Assembly (NCBI RefSeq): GCF_014203235.1
Contig: NZ_JACHIN010000032.1
Coordinates: 1-45,259 of the forward strand
Origin: Nonomuraea endophytica
GTDB lineage: Bacteria; Actinomycetota; Actinomycetes; Streptosporangiales; Streptosporangiaceae
Direction: 5' to 3'
DNA: 45,259 nucleotides
Shown in pieces: positions 8,143 through 15,989 of the stretch (positions are counted from its first letter, which is position 1; the number at the start of each line of letters is the position of its first letter). The notes under the pieces were generated by a model that ran no database searches, was not told the DNA's origin, and saw nothing but the letters and a program-made list of their open reading frames with translations. Position numbers and translations under genes: made by a program.

Positions 8143-8577
8143 GCGGGCCAGAGGGGCGGGAGCCGGACCCCGGCACGCGGCTGCTGCACAAGATCGATGC
8201 ACGCGAACAGGCCGTGACCTGCCAGGTCGAACAGACCCAGGCCGAGATCGACACCTTGATCACGCGGCTACGCGAGCTCGAAGAAGCAGCCGAGCACTTA
8301 CGGATCACCCGCAAGACCCTGCTCTCTCTCGCCGACGAACCCGAAGCCGAACGCCTCACCGGCTCCAGCGCTCCCCGACCACCCCGCCTACCGGCAGATC
8401 CTGGGCATCTTCACCGACCTCGGCCACGCTCTACGGGCCCGCGACCTGTGCCAGGCACTGGACCTGCCCATCATCCCGAAGAACACCGAGAAGATCCGCG
8501 CCAAGCTCAAACGCCTGGTCAGCCAGGGCATCCTCGTCGAGACCGAACCCGGATTGTTCGCTCAGCCGCACCCATAG
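8139..8577 (+). pseudogene. Coiled-coil/winged-helix small protein, frameshifted
   Basis: Starts at ATG 8139, overlapping the transposase-relic stop. The first 75 or so residues form a charged coiled coil (IDAREQAVTCQVEQTQAEID, then LRELEEAAEHLRITRKTLL). Around 8366-8372 the reading must move to the next frame to continue as LPDHPAYRQILGIFTDLGHA, LRARDLCQALDLPIIPKNTE and KLKRLVSQGILVETEPGLF, ending at TAG 8575-8577. That second part looks like a winged helix. The downstream frame has no usable start and stops twice further up, so one ancestral gene with a one-base indel is the simplest reading. Programmed frameshifting is not excluded. From memory, similar proteins are common near actinobacterial transposases. 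Confidence 0.6.
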
Positions 8578-8698
8578 CCCCGACCGCGACGCTCCCGACC
8601 AGCCCGCCCTACCCAGCCAAGCGGTGAATGGGACGTCGACTGGCGCAACGCCTACTTAGAGGTGGTTCCGCTCGTGGATGCGGGGTGGACTCTCAAGT

Positions 8699-9094
8699 AT
8701 GAATCTGCACTGGAAGTCCATTCTCGGTGCCGCGGCTGTGGTCGCGGCCGTCGTGACCATTCCCGCGACAGGAGCCCAGGCCGCCGGCTGCGGCGTCAAC
8801 GGCAAGGGCGTGCTGTGGTGCGGCAATGAGGGCAACGCTCCGCTGTATGACAAGCCATCCACTTCCACCCCGGTCGGCTACGTCGTCGACAACCTGTGGA
8901 CCACGAACAGCTGGTTCACCTGCTGGTCGGAAGGCCAGTACCACAAGGGCGGCAACACCACCTGGTACAAGACCCAGGGCGACAGGAAGGGCAAGTGGGG
9001 CTGGGTGCCCGCCGGCTACGTGTTCACTTCCGACGGCTTCGACGCCAACCCCAGCAGGCACGGCCTGCCCAAGTGCCAGTACGACTGGGACTAG
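8699..9094 (+). CDS. Secreted SH3-like small protein
   Basis: A 131-residue protein with a classical signal peptide (MNLHWKSILGAAAVVAAVVT, cleavage after TGAQA). The mature domain is rich in tryptophan and cysteine (VLWCGNEGNAPLYDKPSTST, then PVGYVVDNLWTTNSWFTCW and GKWGWVPAGYVFTSDGFD), like bacterial SH3 domains that bind cell wall or proteins outside the cell. Four cysteines could make two disulfides. ATG 8699 is preferred over the in-frame ATG 8678 because it gives a clean signal peptide and has GGGGTGG about ten bases upstream. Its stop overlaps the convergent gene's stop (9091-9094). Function unknown. Confidence 0.75.
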   Translation: MNLHWKSILGAAAVVAAVVTIPATGAQAAGCGVNGKGVLWCGNEGNAPLYDKPSTSTPVGYVVDNLWTTNSWFTCWSEGQYHKGGNTTWYKTQGDRKGKWGWVPAGYVFTSDGFDANPSRHGLPKCQYDWD

Positions 9095-9351
9095 AAAGGG
9101 TCGTGGCCCTCATCGACGTACGCATGCCGTTCCGTCAACGAAGAAGGGGATCTGGGCCACAGTGCCTGTGCAGCTCCGGTCAGGCCGTAGATGTCGTAGG
9201 GCGGGGAATCGGCGGGGGCGCCTGCGGATGCGAGGCAGTGACGCACGCCCCGGGCCTCGGAACCGATGGCGTAGGCCGGGGTGGCGCTGTGTGGGGCGGT
9301 TAGGGTCGCTGCGATGAGCAGGGCGGCCGCTGCCGCCTGTGGTACTCCCAT
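9091..9351 (-). CDS. Small exported protein of unknown function
   Basis: An 86-residue product starting at ATG 9351, with GAGGAGA nine bases upstream. The first 28 residues are a plausible signal peptide (GVPQAAAAALLIAATLTAP, cleavage near ATPAYA). The short mature part (IGSEARGVRHCLASAGAPAD, then SPPYDIYGLTGAAQALWP) has one cysteine and matches no family I know. Its stop overlaps that of the convergent SH3-like gene by three bases. The strong ribosome binding site and signal peptide support it; short length and lack of a domain keep confidence moderate. Confidence 0.5.
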   Translation of the reverse strand: MGVPQAAAAALLIAATLTAPHSATPAYAIGSEARGVRHCLASAGAPADSPPYDIYGLTGAAQALWPRSPSSLTERHAYVDEGHDPF

Positions 9352-9502
9352 GAGGTTCGTCTCCTCGATGCCGGAAGGACATTCCCGCGTCAGACGGGGT
9401 GGCGGGTGAGGGTGGGACTGGATGACGGTTCGACAGCGGTTGACCCACATGCCTGGACGGTAGACCGCGTCCGCGGGGCGGCAAGTCTTCAGGCCAGGCT
9501 GC

Positions 9503-10555
9503 TCAGGGCGCGGACCAGTTCACCTCGTTCTTCCGGTTCACGGTGACGAGCTGGCCGGTCTCGGTGAACCTCGCCGCCGTCACGTCGTCTCGTTGCCCGC
9601 TGACCTTGCCGTTCCGGTCAAGCAGTTCCAAGCGGCCGTGGCTCACCACGGCGATCGTCGCGCTGGTGGGGTCGGCGGTGACTCCTGCCTCGGCTTGGAG
9701 GTCACGGGACCAGGTCTGCCGCCCGAGCGCGTCGACTCCCCGGACCGAGGTGTGCGGTTTCCCTCGGCCATCCATCCAGCGGGAGATCAGCGCGCCGCCG
9801 TTCTTTCCGGCGACGCATTCACCCACCTGAGGAAGGTCGCTACGCAGGGGGATCGGCCCTGACTCGCTTAGTACGGCGCCTTTTCCTCCGGTCAGGAATG
9901 CGGGGCCGCCTTGTGCGCCCATACAGCCGCCCCAGTAACCGTTGGCGGGCCACCTGCTGTCCGCCGCACGCCAGCCTCCGGCGTCGCGGGTGAGGCGGAG
10001 CATGGTCGCGCCCGCCAGTTCGGGATCGGCGAAAAGCAGCAATGCCACCGACCGCTCGGGGTTTTCCACCCAGACCGCGTCTTCGGCGCTGGCGATCGGG
10101 TGCTTCTTGATGGAGCCGTCGGTACGGGAAACGACCAGCCGGTCACCCTTTCCGGAGTTCTCCACGATCACCGCATCGGAATCCGAACGAAGGCTGACCA
10201 CCCGTTGACGGTCCGCCGCTGAGACCGAGACGTTCTCCACCTTCCCGCCGACGCGGGAGAACGGCGCCACGTAACTGCCGCGGGCGCCGGAGAAAACCGC
10301 GTCCGGGCACTGGACGGCACAGCGGACTTCGACGCCGGTACGCGATTCCGTCCACAGGCGGCGCCCGTCACGGGCGTACCCGGAAAACACCTCGGTGTTC
10401 GGGTCGTAAAGGAGGACCCCTGTGCTGGAGACGGCGAGAACGACCGGGGGGAGCGTGGGGGCCGTTTCCGGTCCGTTCGCCGAGCAGGCGGTGGCCATGA
10501 TCATGAGCATGGCCACCACCGGCCGGCGCGACAGCCGAACTGCGCGATTCAACAA
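9503..10555 (-). CDS. Lipoprotein with beta-propeller-like repeats
   Basis: A 350-residue putative lipoprotein. The N-terminus carries arginines (LSRRPVV), a hydrophobic core (AMLMIMA) and a degenerate lipobox ending ATAC-SANG. The mature part has repeated short strands ending in tryptophan-containing turns (GYARDGRRLWTESRTG, GVDALGRQTWSRDLQAEAG, GRLELLDRNGKVSGQ), like PQQ/WD-type propellers. It would sit on the outer face of the membrane; no catalytic residues are recognisable. The start is TTG 10555 (another TTG follows). It begins 10 bases after the stop of the upstream secreted-protein gene, so the two are probably co-transcribed. Confidence 0.7.
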   Translation of the reverse strand: MLNRAVRLSRRPVVAMLMIMATACSANGPETAPTLPPVVLAVSSTGVLLYDPNTEVFSGYARDGRRLWTESRTGVEVRCAVQCPDAVFSGARGSYVAPFSRVGGKVENVSVSAADRQRVVSLRSDSDAVIVENSGKGDRLVVSRTDGSIKKHPIASAEDAVWVENPERSVALLLFADPELAGATMLRLTRDAGGWRAADSRWPANGYWGGCMGAQGGPAFLTGGKGAVLSESGPIPLRSDLPQVGECVAGKNGGALISRWMDGRGKPHTSVRGVDALGRQTWSRDLQAEAGVTADPTSATIAVVSHGRLELLDRNGKVSGQRDDVTAARFTETGQLVTVNRKNEVNWSAP

Positions 10556-10565
10556 TTCGGCCCGC

Positions 10566-11009
10566 CTAGACCCGACTGGTCTGCCCGTCGCAGTAAGGGT
10601 CGACGGCGCTCGCTTTGTGGAACTGCATGCCGAAGCCGAGGTACATCTTGTTGCTCAGCGAGGTACGACCGCTCACGGCCTTTTCCCCGAACCCCTTCTT
10701 CACGGTGAGGCTGTAGCCATTGGTGATGTCCGGGTCCGGCGCGTTGTTCTTGTCGACGTACACGCGGAAGTCGAGGTAGTTCGTGTTGCCGGCGTTTCCG
10801 CCGACGTGCCACGAGACCTTGGTGACCACGTGCTGCGTCGAGTCGTTGTAGTAGTGCACCCCGATGCCGAGCCGGTAGCCGTCGTCCGAGCAGCTGCTGC
10901 TGAGGTACTTGGGCGCGGCCGCCACGGCCGGGTGCGCGGCGACCATGATCCCGGCGGCGGCCACGGGGATCACGGCCATGGCGGCGAACCGCCTAAAGGT
11001 GCTTCGCAT
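10566..11009 (-). CDS. Secreted protein of unknown function
   Basis: A 147-residue protein with a signal peptide (RSTFRRFAAMAVIPVAAAG, cleavage near HPAVA/AAP). The mature domain of about 115 residues is rich in tyrosine and glycine (LGIGVHYYNDSTQHVVTKVS, then YLDFRVYVDKNNAPDPDIT and KMYLGFGMQF), suggesting a beta-sandwich, with two cysteines that could pair. ATG 11009 has a GAGAGGGA ribosome binding site upstream. It is the first gene of a two-gene unit with the lipoprotein 10 bases downstream, which suggests a shared envelope role. I recognise no family. Confidence 0.65.
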   Translation of the reverse strand: MRSTFRRFAAMAVIPVAAAGIMVAAHPAVAAAPKYLSSSCSDDGYRLGIGVHYYNDSTQHVVTKVSWHVGGNAGNTNYLDFRVYVDKNNAPDPDITNGYSLTVKKGFGEKAVSGRTSLSNKMYLGFGMQFHKASAVDPYCDGQTSRV

Positions 11010-11116
11010 CTGCGAGTGTTCCCTCTCTCACGGTGAGTAGATCGGGACGGACTCTAGGGAAGCTCGGTATGTTCCGGGTATGGCGCTGGCCGCCGTCCTT
11101 GGCGTCAGATGATGGC

Positions 11117-11917
11117 TCAGAATCGGTAGTGGAGGATGCGGGCGCCCTGCCGGGACAGGCCGTCACTCAGAGCGGTCAGCCGGGTGATCGCGCGGAGCGG
11201 CTGGGGGAAGGAATCGACCTCGGGCACCCTGGTCAGGAAGATCTCTTCTACCAGCCGGAGGCCCGCGTTCCAGCGCTCGGGCTCTCTGGGGTCGTCGAAG
11301 CCTTCGCCGCCGCTGATGCCGAGCGTCTTCATGGCCGGGTGGAAGCGCATGGACCAGCCGGCGAACCGGGTGTACCCGTTCAGGACCAGCGCGCCGGACG
11401 CGAGGTGACTGGTGAGCCGGCGGGTGAGTCGCTGGAAGGTGTCGCCGGGCATGAAGGGCAGCACCCCTTCGGCCACGATCATCGCCGGGCGTTCAGACGG
11501 GATCTCATCCAGCCAGCCCTCTGTGGTGAGGTCCGCGGGGATGGGGTGCCCTCCCGGAAGCAGTCCGGTACGCAGGTCGATGACCTTGGCGTAGTCGACG
11601 TCGTACCAATCCACGCTGGGTGGAGGGCTACAGCGCAGCATGCGGGTGTCCAGGCCGCAGCCCAGGTCGAGGACGATGCCGTCGGGATGCTCCTTGCAGA
11701 ACGCCCTTACCGTGTCGTCGATCTTCTTGCCGCGCAGCGCCGTTCCCGACACGACGCTGGGGGACGCCTTGAATCGTGTGAAGTCGTAGTCCAGCCGCTG
11801 GACCAGATCGCCGGACGCCTTGTCCTTGAGGATCGAGTTCGGCAGCCTGCTGTCACAGGCGCGGGCGTAAAGCGTGAGGTAGAGCGACTCCTGGATCGGA
11901 TTCAGGACGGGGGCCAT
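11117..11917 (-). CDS. LCMT-like SAM-dependent methyltransferase
   Basis: A 266-residue methyltransferase of the leucine carboxyl methyltransferase/TcmP-like group. Features are the N-terminal cap (NPIQESLYLTLYARACDSRL), motif I GIVLDLGCGLDTRML, the acidic YDVDYAKVIDLR, the long Asp-containing loop PADLTTEGWLDEI and MIVAEGVLPFMP. These cytosolic enzymes methylate carboxyl or hydroxyl groups of small molecules. The start ATG shares its A with the TGA of the upstream hydrolase (TGATG at 11915-11919), which fixes the start and indicates translational coupling. Substrate unknown; it may act with the hydrolase. Confidence 0.85.
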   Translation of the reverse strand: MAPVLNPIQESLYLTLYARACDSRLPNSILKDKASGDLVQRLDYDFTRFKASPSVVSGTALRGKKIDDTVRAFCKEHPDGIVLDLGCGLDTRMLRCSPPPSVDWYDVDYAKVIDLRTGLLPGGHPIPADLTTEGWLDEIPSERPAMIVAEGVLPFMPGDTFQRLTRRLTSHLASGALVLNGYTRFAGWSMRFHPAMKTLGISGGEGFDDPREPERWNAGLRLVEEIFLTRVPEVDSFPQPLRAITRLTALSDGLSRQGARILHYRF

Positions 11918-12855
11918 CAGCGCCTCATCTTCGCGATCGATTCGGCCGTCGGGACGGGGGTGGCGGTCGCGAGGGGGGTCTGGCGCAGGTACCGGTCGAA
12001 CCACTCCACGGCGAGGGCCATCGCCTCCTCCAGGCCCGGCCCGGTGTACATGCCGAGTACGTCGTAGGGCAGGATCTCCAGCCGCTTGGGCTCGCCGGCC
12101 TTGTCGTACGCGCTCTGTGCCTCCTCCAGCGCGTGGTACGGGTCGTGGCCGCCGTTCGCGATCATCAGGAGCGGGGTCGGGGCGAGCCGGTGGATGAGGT
12201 CTTCCGGGGCGAAGGTGAGCAGGTGTTCGGCCGAGTCGAGGGTCTTCTCGTTGCGGTAGGTGGGGAAGATCTGCTCGGACATGTCCGGAGCGTCCTGGAC
12301 GTTGTCGTGCTCGAGCGTCAGGTGCGGCACTCGGGCGCTTTCTCCGGTCTCGTATCTGCGCTGCCAGTCCGCGTCCAGCTGATCGCGTACGGCACGCACG
12401 CCCTCGCGGCCGAGGAGCCTTTCCATGGAGCGCCAGCCGTTCCAGATGCTGGGGCTCTGCACGACCACGGCGCCCACGCGGCGGTCGAGGGTCGCGGCCT
12501 GGGCGGCGACGGAGCCGCCGATGCTGACGCCCCACACCCCGATGCGTTCCGGCTGGACCTCCGGCCTGGTCTGGAGGTAGGAGATCGCGCTGCGGAAGTC
12601 CTCCACCTGCCGCTCGGGGTAGTCCTGCCCGCGCGGTTCGCCCTCGCTTGAGCCGACGGTGCGGTAGTCGATGGCGATTACGACGAACCCGGCGTCGACG
12701 AAGTAGGGCGCGAAGAACCCGAGCGCCTCCTTGACCATGACACCGCTGTGCCCGAGCACCAGCGCGGGAGCGGGGGTGGTGGCGGGGAGGTAGAGATCGC
12801 CGGCGCAACGGGTGCCGAGGCTGTTGAAGGTCACGTGTTCCGGCTGGAGAGCCAT
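11917..12855 (-). CDS. Alpha/beta hydrolase lacking the usual catalytic histidine
   Basis: A 312-residue alpha/beta hydrolase related to dienelactone hydrolase/prolyl oligopeptidase-type proteins. The nucleophile elbow is GVSIGG with Ser111, the oxyanion segment is LGHSGVMVKEA, and the acid is Asp238 in MIANGGHDPYHA. Family members carry the triad histidine in a segment like THVDLYDKP. Here it reads PYDVLGMYTGP (residues 263-273) and no histidine follows it, so activity is doubtful or the chemistry differs. The start is well supported by AGGAGG eight bases before ATG 12855. It is first in an operon with the coupled methyltransferase. A TTTCAG palindrome lies in its leader. Confidence 0.85.
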   Translation of the reverse strand: MALQPEHVTFNSLGTRCAGDLYLPATTPAPALVLGHSGVMVKEALGFFAPYFVDAGFVVIAIDYRTVGSSEGEPRGQDYPERQVEDFRSAISYLQTRPEVQPERIGVWGVSIGGSVAAQAATLDRRVGAVVVQSPSIWNGWRSMERLLGREGVRAVRDQLDADWQRRYETGESARVPHLTLEHDNVQDAPDMSEQIFPTYRNEKTLDSAEHLLTFAPEDLIHRLAPTPLLMIANGGHDPYHALEEAQSAYDKAGEPKRLEILPYDVLGMYTGPGLEEAMALAVEWFDRYLRQTPLATATPVPTAESIAKMRR

Positions 12856-12882
12856 CAGTTCCGTCCTCCTATTTGCTAGCTG

Positions 12883-12900
12883 TTTCAGTTGTGCCTGAAA
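12883..12900. promoter_or_regulatory. Palindromic operator TTTCAG-N6-CTGAAA
   Basis: A perfect 6-bp inverted repeat (TTTCAG 12883-12888, CTGAAA 12895-12900) about 30 bases upstream of the hydrolase start. On the minus strand it lies just downstream of a possible -10 box, TATAGT (12904-12909), so a bound repressor would block the hydrolase-methyltransferase operon. No regulator gene is adjacent; the binding protein is unknown. Confidence 0.45.
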
Positions 12901-13087
12901 TAACTATACATGGCAGGTATGGCTGTCGCCGAGGGGGTGGGCGGTGGCATTCCGGTTCCGGGGGCTATCTGGTGGTCCTGGATGCCGCAGATCTGTCGGC
13001 TGAGCCTGGGGCGCGGGTGTATCTGCCGGGTTGGGTGTGCCCCGTCTGAGAGGATTTGGGGAATCCGTGGCGGCCCGAAGGAGCAAG

Positions 13088-13753
13088 GTGAACGTTTTAA
13101 CGCTTGGCCCCGAGGGACAGGAACGGGTCGTGCTCTTCGCCGCCGGTGCCGGTGGTGACCCCGAGCGTTACCGCCCGCTGCTGGAACATCTGGCCGATCA
13201 CGGCTGCCAGGTCATCGCACCCCGATTTGAACGATTCAACGGCCGCGACGCGACCGCCGCGGAGTTGCTCGCCCGCCCGCGCGGGCTGAAGGACGCGCTC
13301 GACCGGTGGGCTTCTCCGGGGGCCTCCGTCGTGGCGGTGGGGCACTCGATCGGCGGGTGGGCCGCGCTCTGCCTCGCCGGTGCGACACCCTGGGGTGTGG
13401 ACGGCCGGCCACTGGACGTGCCGCGCGAACCGCGGGTGGCACGGCTGGCCCTGTACGCGCCGGCCGCCGGATGGTTCGCCGCGCCGGGCGCACTGGACGC
13501 GGTGACCGCGCCCATGCTGGTGTACGCGGGCGAACTCGACACGGTCACGCCCGTCGAGCAGGCCATCCTGCTGAAGGGCGCGCCGGGCCCGGTCGACGTC
13601 CGCATCGTCCCCAAGGCGGGGCATTTCAGCTTCATGAACACGCCTCCGCCGGGGATGGCCGAGGACGACGCCTTTGACCGTGACCGGTTCCTCGCCGAGC
13701 TCGCACAGGCCACCCTGGAGTTCGCCACCGCCGCGCCGGACCCGCCGCGCTGA
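13088..13753 (+). CDS. Alpha/beta hydrolase (dienelactone hydrolase-like)
   Basis: A 221-residue cytosolic alpha/beta hydrolase. The nucleophile elbow is GHSIGG within VVAVGHSIGGWAAL, the acid is the Asp of VYAGELDTVTPVEQ, and the triad histidine is in VPKAGHFSFMNTPPP, so the triad is complete, unlike the divergent hydrolase. The substrate is unknown; similar proteins act on esters and lactones. GTG 13088 is preferred because AAGGAG lies just upstream (short spacing) and the protein then starts VNVLTLGPEGQERVV; GTG 13067 or TTG 13031 are possible alternatives. It is divergent from the hydrolase-methyltransferase operon, with about 230 bases between. Confidence 0.82.
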   Translation: MNVLTLGPEGQERVVLFAAGAGGDPERYRPLLEHLADHGCQVIAPRFERFNGRDATAAELLARPRGLKDALDRWASPGASVVAVGHSIGGWAALCLAGATPWGVDGRPLDVPREPRVARLALYAPAAGWFAAPGALDAVTAPMLVYAGELDTVTPVEQAILLKGAPGPVDVRIVPKAGHFSFMNTPPPGMAEDDAFDRDRFLAELAQATLEFATAAPDPPR

Positions 13754-14007
13754 ACGACGGCGAGCTCCATCGCGCCGACTGGTCAGGCGCTCGACCACCT
13801 CGGCGTCCAGCTCGACGAGCCCGGCCCCCCCGCCGAGCGCGTCGGACGCGCCCGCACCCCACTGTCTGGAGAAGTCGCGGCTGCGCGGGTATCGCCGTAT
13901 GCGAAGTGGCCGGGTAAGGGTGATCTGGGTTTGGGGTGGTGGTGCGTCAGAGGTCGTGTCAGGGCGGCGGCGGTCCGGTATCAGGGTGGTCGGTGATCGT
14001 GGCTGCC

Positions 14008-15309
14008 ATGAGCGATTCAGCGATAGCGGCCTCGGGGCCGTACAAGGCGCACAAGGACAAGATCGCGCACGACGGCGGCGGCCGGCGCCGTCGGCGGGTC
14101 TTCTCGCGGGTGGCGGTGACGGCGCTGGCGGCCGCGCTGCTGGCCGGGGTGGCCACCACGGGGACGGCCGTCGCGGACGACAACGACCTGCCGAAGGTCG
14201 CGGCCGGGCAGGATCGCCCGGAGCTGCAGAAGGCGATGCAGGCGCTGGTCGACGCCGGTTTCCTCGGCGTGCAGGTGCGGGTGAACGATCAAAACGGCGA
14301 GTGGGTCGGGAGCGCCGGGGTGCGCAAGCTGGGCAGCGCCGAGAAGCCGCCGACGAACGGGTCGTTCTGGACGGGCAGCGTCGTCAAGCCCTTCACCGCG
14401 ACCATGGTCCTGCAGCTCGTGGCCGAGAAGAAGATCGGGCTGGACGCCTCGGTGGCCGACTACCTGCCCAAGCTCGGGCTGGACCCGCGGATCACCGTGC
14501 GGATGATCCTCCAGCACACCAGCGGCCTGTTCAACTACACCGGCGAGTACTTCCCCGACGGGACGATCAAGCCGGGAATCCCCGCCACCGGCAAGGAGTG
14601 GGTGGAAAATCGTTTCAAGAGCTACAAGCCCGAGGAGCTGGTACGGCTGGCGCTGTCCAAGGAGCCGAGGTTCGAGCCGGGCCAGGACGAGTGGAGCTAC
14701 TCCAACACCAACTACACCGTGGCCCAGCTGCTGATCGAGAAGGTCACCGGCCACTCGTTCATGACCGAGATGCGGCGGCGGATCCTGCGGCCGCTCGACA
14801 TGCGGCACACCATGGTGGGCGGCGACCGGACGCGGCTTCCCGGGCCGCACGCCCGCGGCTACTACCGCTACCCGGACACCGACGGGCAGTGGAAGGTGGC
14901 CGACGTCACTCGTCAGAACGTTTCACTGCTCGCCGGCGCCGGTGACCTGATCTCCACCACCGAGGACCTTCACAGGTTCTCCTCCGCGCTGCTGGGCGGC
15001 AGGCTCCTGCCGCCGAAGCTGATGGCCGAGATGCGCAAGCCGCACCCGAAGAGCGCCGGAATCTTCGGCAGCTACGGCCTCGGGCTGTACGTGCAGGACG
15101 CGGGCCCGAACTGCGGCGGCCCCGTCTACAACCACAACGGCAGCGCACCCGGCGGCTACAGCGCGCTGATGATCAGCTCGTCCGACGGCAAGAGGACGCT
15201 GACCGCCTCCATCAACTGGGGAGACGCCGCCATCGACCCGGCCCAGGTACCGACGACGCTGAACAACCTCGTCAAGGTGGCGTTCTGCGGCGGCCAGTCC
15301 GCGAGCTGA
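14008..15309 (+). CDS. Exported serine hydrolase (class C beta-lactamase / DD-peptidase fold)
   Basis: A 433-residue penicillin-binding-protein-like enzyme. The nucleophile motif is SVVK (Ser124, Lys127), the second motif is YSN in DEWSYSNTNY, and the third is HNG in VYNHNGSAPGGYS. The N-terminus has a 30-residue basic stretch (GGGRRRRRVFSR) then a hydrophobic helix ending TAVADD, a long, possibly Tat-type signal. Two late cysteines (PNCGG and VAFCGG) probably form a disulfide. Relatives act as D-alanyl-D-alanine carboxypeptidases, D-amino acid peptidases or esterases outside the cell. No good ribosome binding site is visible before ATG 14008. One of three such paralogues in the window. Confidence 0.85.
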   Translation: MSDSAIAASGPYKAHKDKIAHDGGGRRRRRVFSRVAVTALAAALLAGVATTGTAVADDNDLPKVAAGQDRPELQKAMQALVDAGFLGVQVRVNDQNGEWVGSAGVRKLGSAEKPPTNGSFWTGSVVKPFTATMVLQLVAEKKIGLDASVADYLPKLGLDPRITVRMILQHTSGLFNYTGEYFPDGTIKPGIPATGKEWVENRFKSYKPEELVRLALSKEPRFEPGQDEWSYSNTNYTVAQLLIEKVTGHSFMTEMRRRILRPLDMRHTMVGGDRTRLPGPHARGYYRYPDTDGQWKVADVTRQNVSLLAGAGDLISTTEDLHRFSSALLGGRLLPPKLMAEMRKPHPKSAGIFGSYGLGLYVQDAGPNCGGPVYNHNGSAPGGYSALMISSSDGKRTLTASINWGDAAIDPAQVPTTLNNLVKVAFCGGQSAS

Positions 15310-15508
15310 CCAGACACCAAGCCCCACCTTCCGCCGGAAGTCGCTTACAGTTCCTCCGGGCGCGCAGGAGCCAGGGCGGCAAGGTGGGCACGTCGTTGAC
15401 CGGCGCAAAATGTCGACGAGCCCAGCCTGCGGCCGAGATCCCTTGACGCCGCCTGATCGGGTGTCGGGTCGGCCGTTCCGGGAGTGCCGCGCTCGTGGGT
15501 GGCGGGGC

Positions 15509-15949
15509 TCAGGGACGGTCCGCCTCGTCGAGGGCGTCGACGAAGCGGGTGAGCAGCCGGGCGAAGGTCCGCTGGTCGTCGGCCGTCCAGTCGTCCATGG
15601 CGGCGGCGAAGCGCGCGGCGCGATGATCTCGTACGGCCCGCAGCACCGCCAGCCCCTCCTCGGTGAGGATGAGCGGCGAGCGCCGCCCGTCTCGCTGATC
15701 GGCGGAGCGCGTCAGCAGGTCCGCCGCGACGGCCTCGGCCCCCAGTTTGCTGGCCCGGGGCTGGTCGACGCCGAGCCGGTGGGCGAGCGTGCCCACGGTC
15801 GTTCCGTGGGGATGGTCGGGTTCAACGGCGTCGAGGACCCCGGCGAGCCGGTCGGGAACGGCGCCGGAGGAGAGCGCCCGCCGGGTCTGCCGCCGCCGGA
15901 CCCGGACCATGGCCCGCTCCACCTGGCGCACCTCGTCATTGACCGTCAT
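15509..15949 (-). CDS. MarR-family transcriptional regulator
   Basis: A 146-residue winged-helix regulator. The recognition region is HPHGTTVGTLAHRLGVDQPR, ASKLGAEAVAADLLTRSADQ and the wing RDGRRSPLILTEEGLAVL. The flanking helices form the dimer interface. MarR proteins bind palindromes near their own promoter and release them on binding phenolic or similar ligands. It is divergent from a second MarR-type gene; between them lies a near-perfect 22-base inverted repeat (15968-15989) that both could bind. ATG 15949 is taken as start. Confidence 0.85.
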   Translation of the reverse strand: MTVNDEVRQVERAMVRVRRRQTRRALSSGAVPDRLAGVLDAVEPDHPHGTTVGTLAHRLGVDQPRASKLGAEAVAADLLTRSADQRDGRRSPLILTEEGLAVLRAVRDHRAARFAAAMDDWTADDQRTFARLLTRFVDALDEADRP

Positions 15950-15967
15950 GCCTCAAAGGTACATGCT

Positions 15968-15989
15968 CATAGACATGAATATGTCAATG
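15968..15989. promoter_or_regulatory. Inverted repeat between divergent MarR genes
   Basis: CATAGACAT (15968-15976), four bases GAAT, then ATGTCAATG (15981-15989): 8 of 9 bases pair in the inverted repeat. It lies 19 bases from the start of the minus-strand MarR gene and covers the cluster of in-frame ATG codons at the beginning of the plus-strand one, a typical MarR autoregulatory operator layout. Which regulator binds is unknown. Confidence 0.6.

Noticed and set aside
12904..13086. Minus-strand 60-residue open frame between the divergent hydrolases
   Set aside because: Proline-rich, no ribosome binding site, and it occupies the promoter region of both hydrolase genes.
13674..14945. Plus-strand open frame of 423 codons overlapping the serine hydrolase
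   Set aside because: Out of frame with the SxxK/YxN/HxG protein; composition is arginine/glycine noise.
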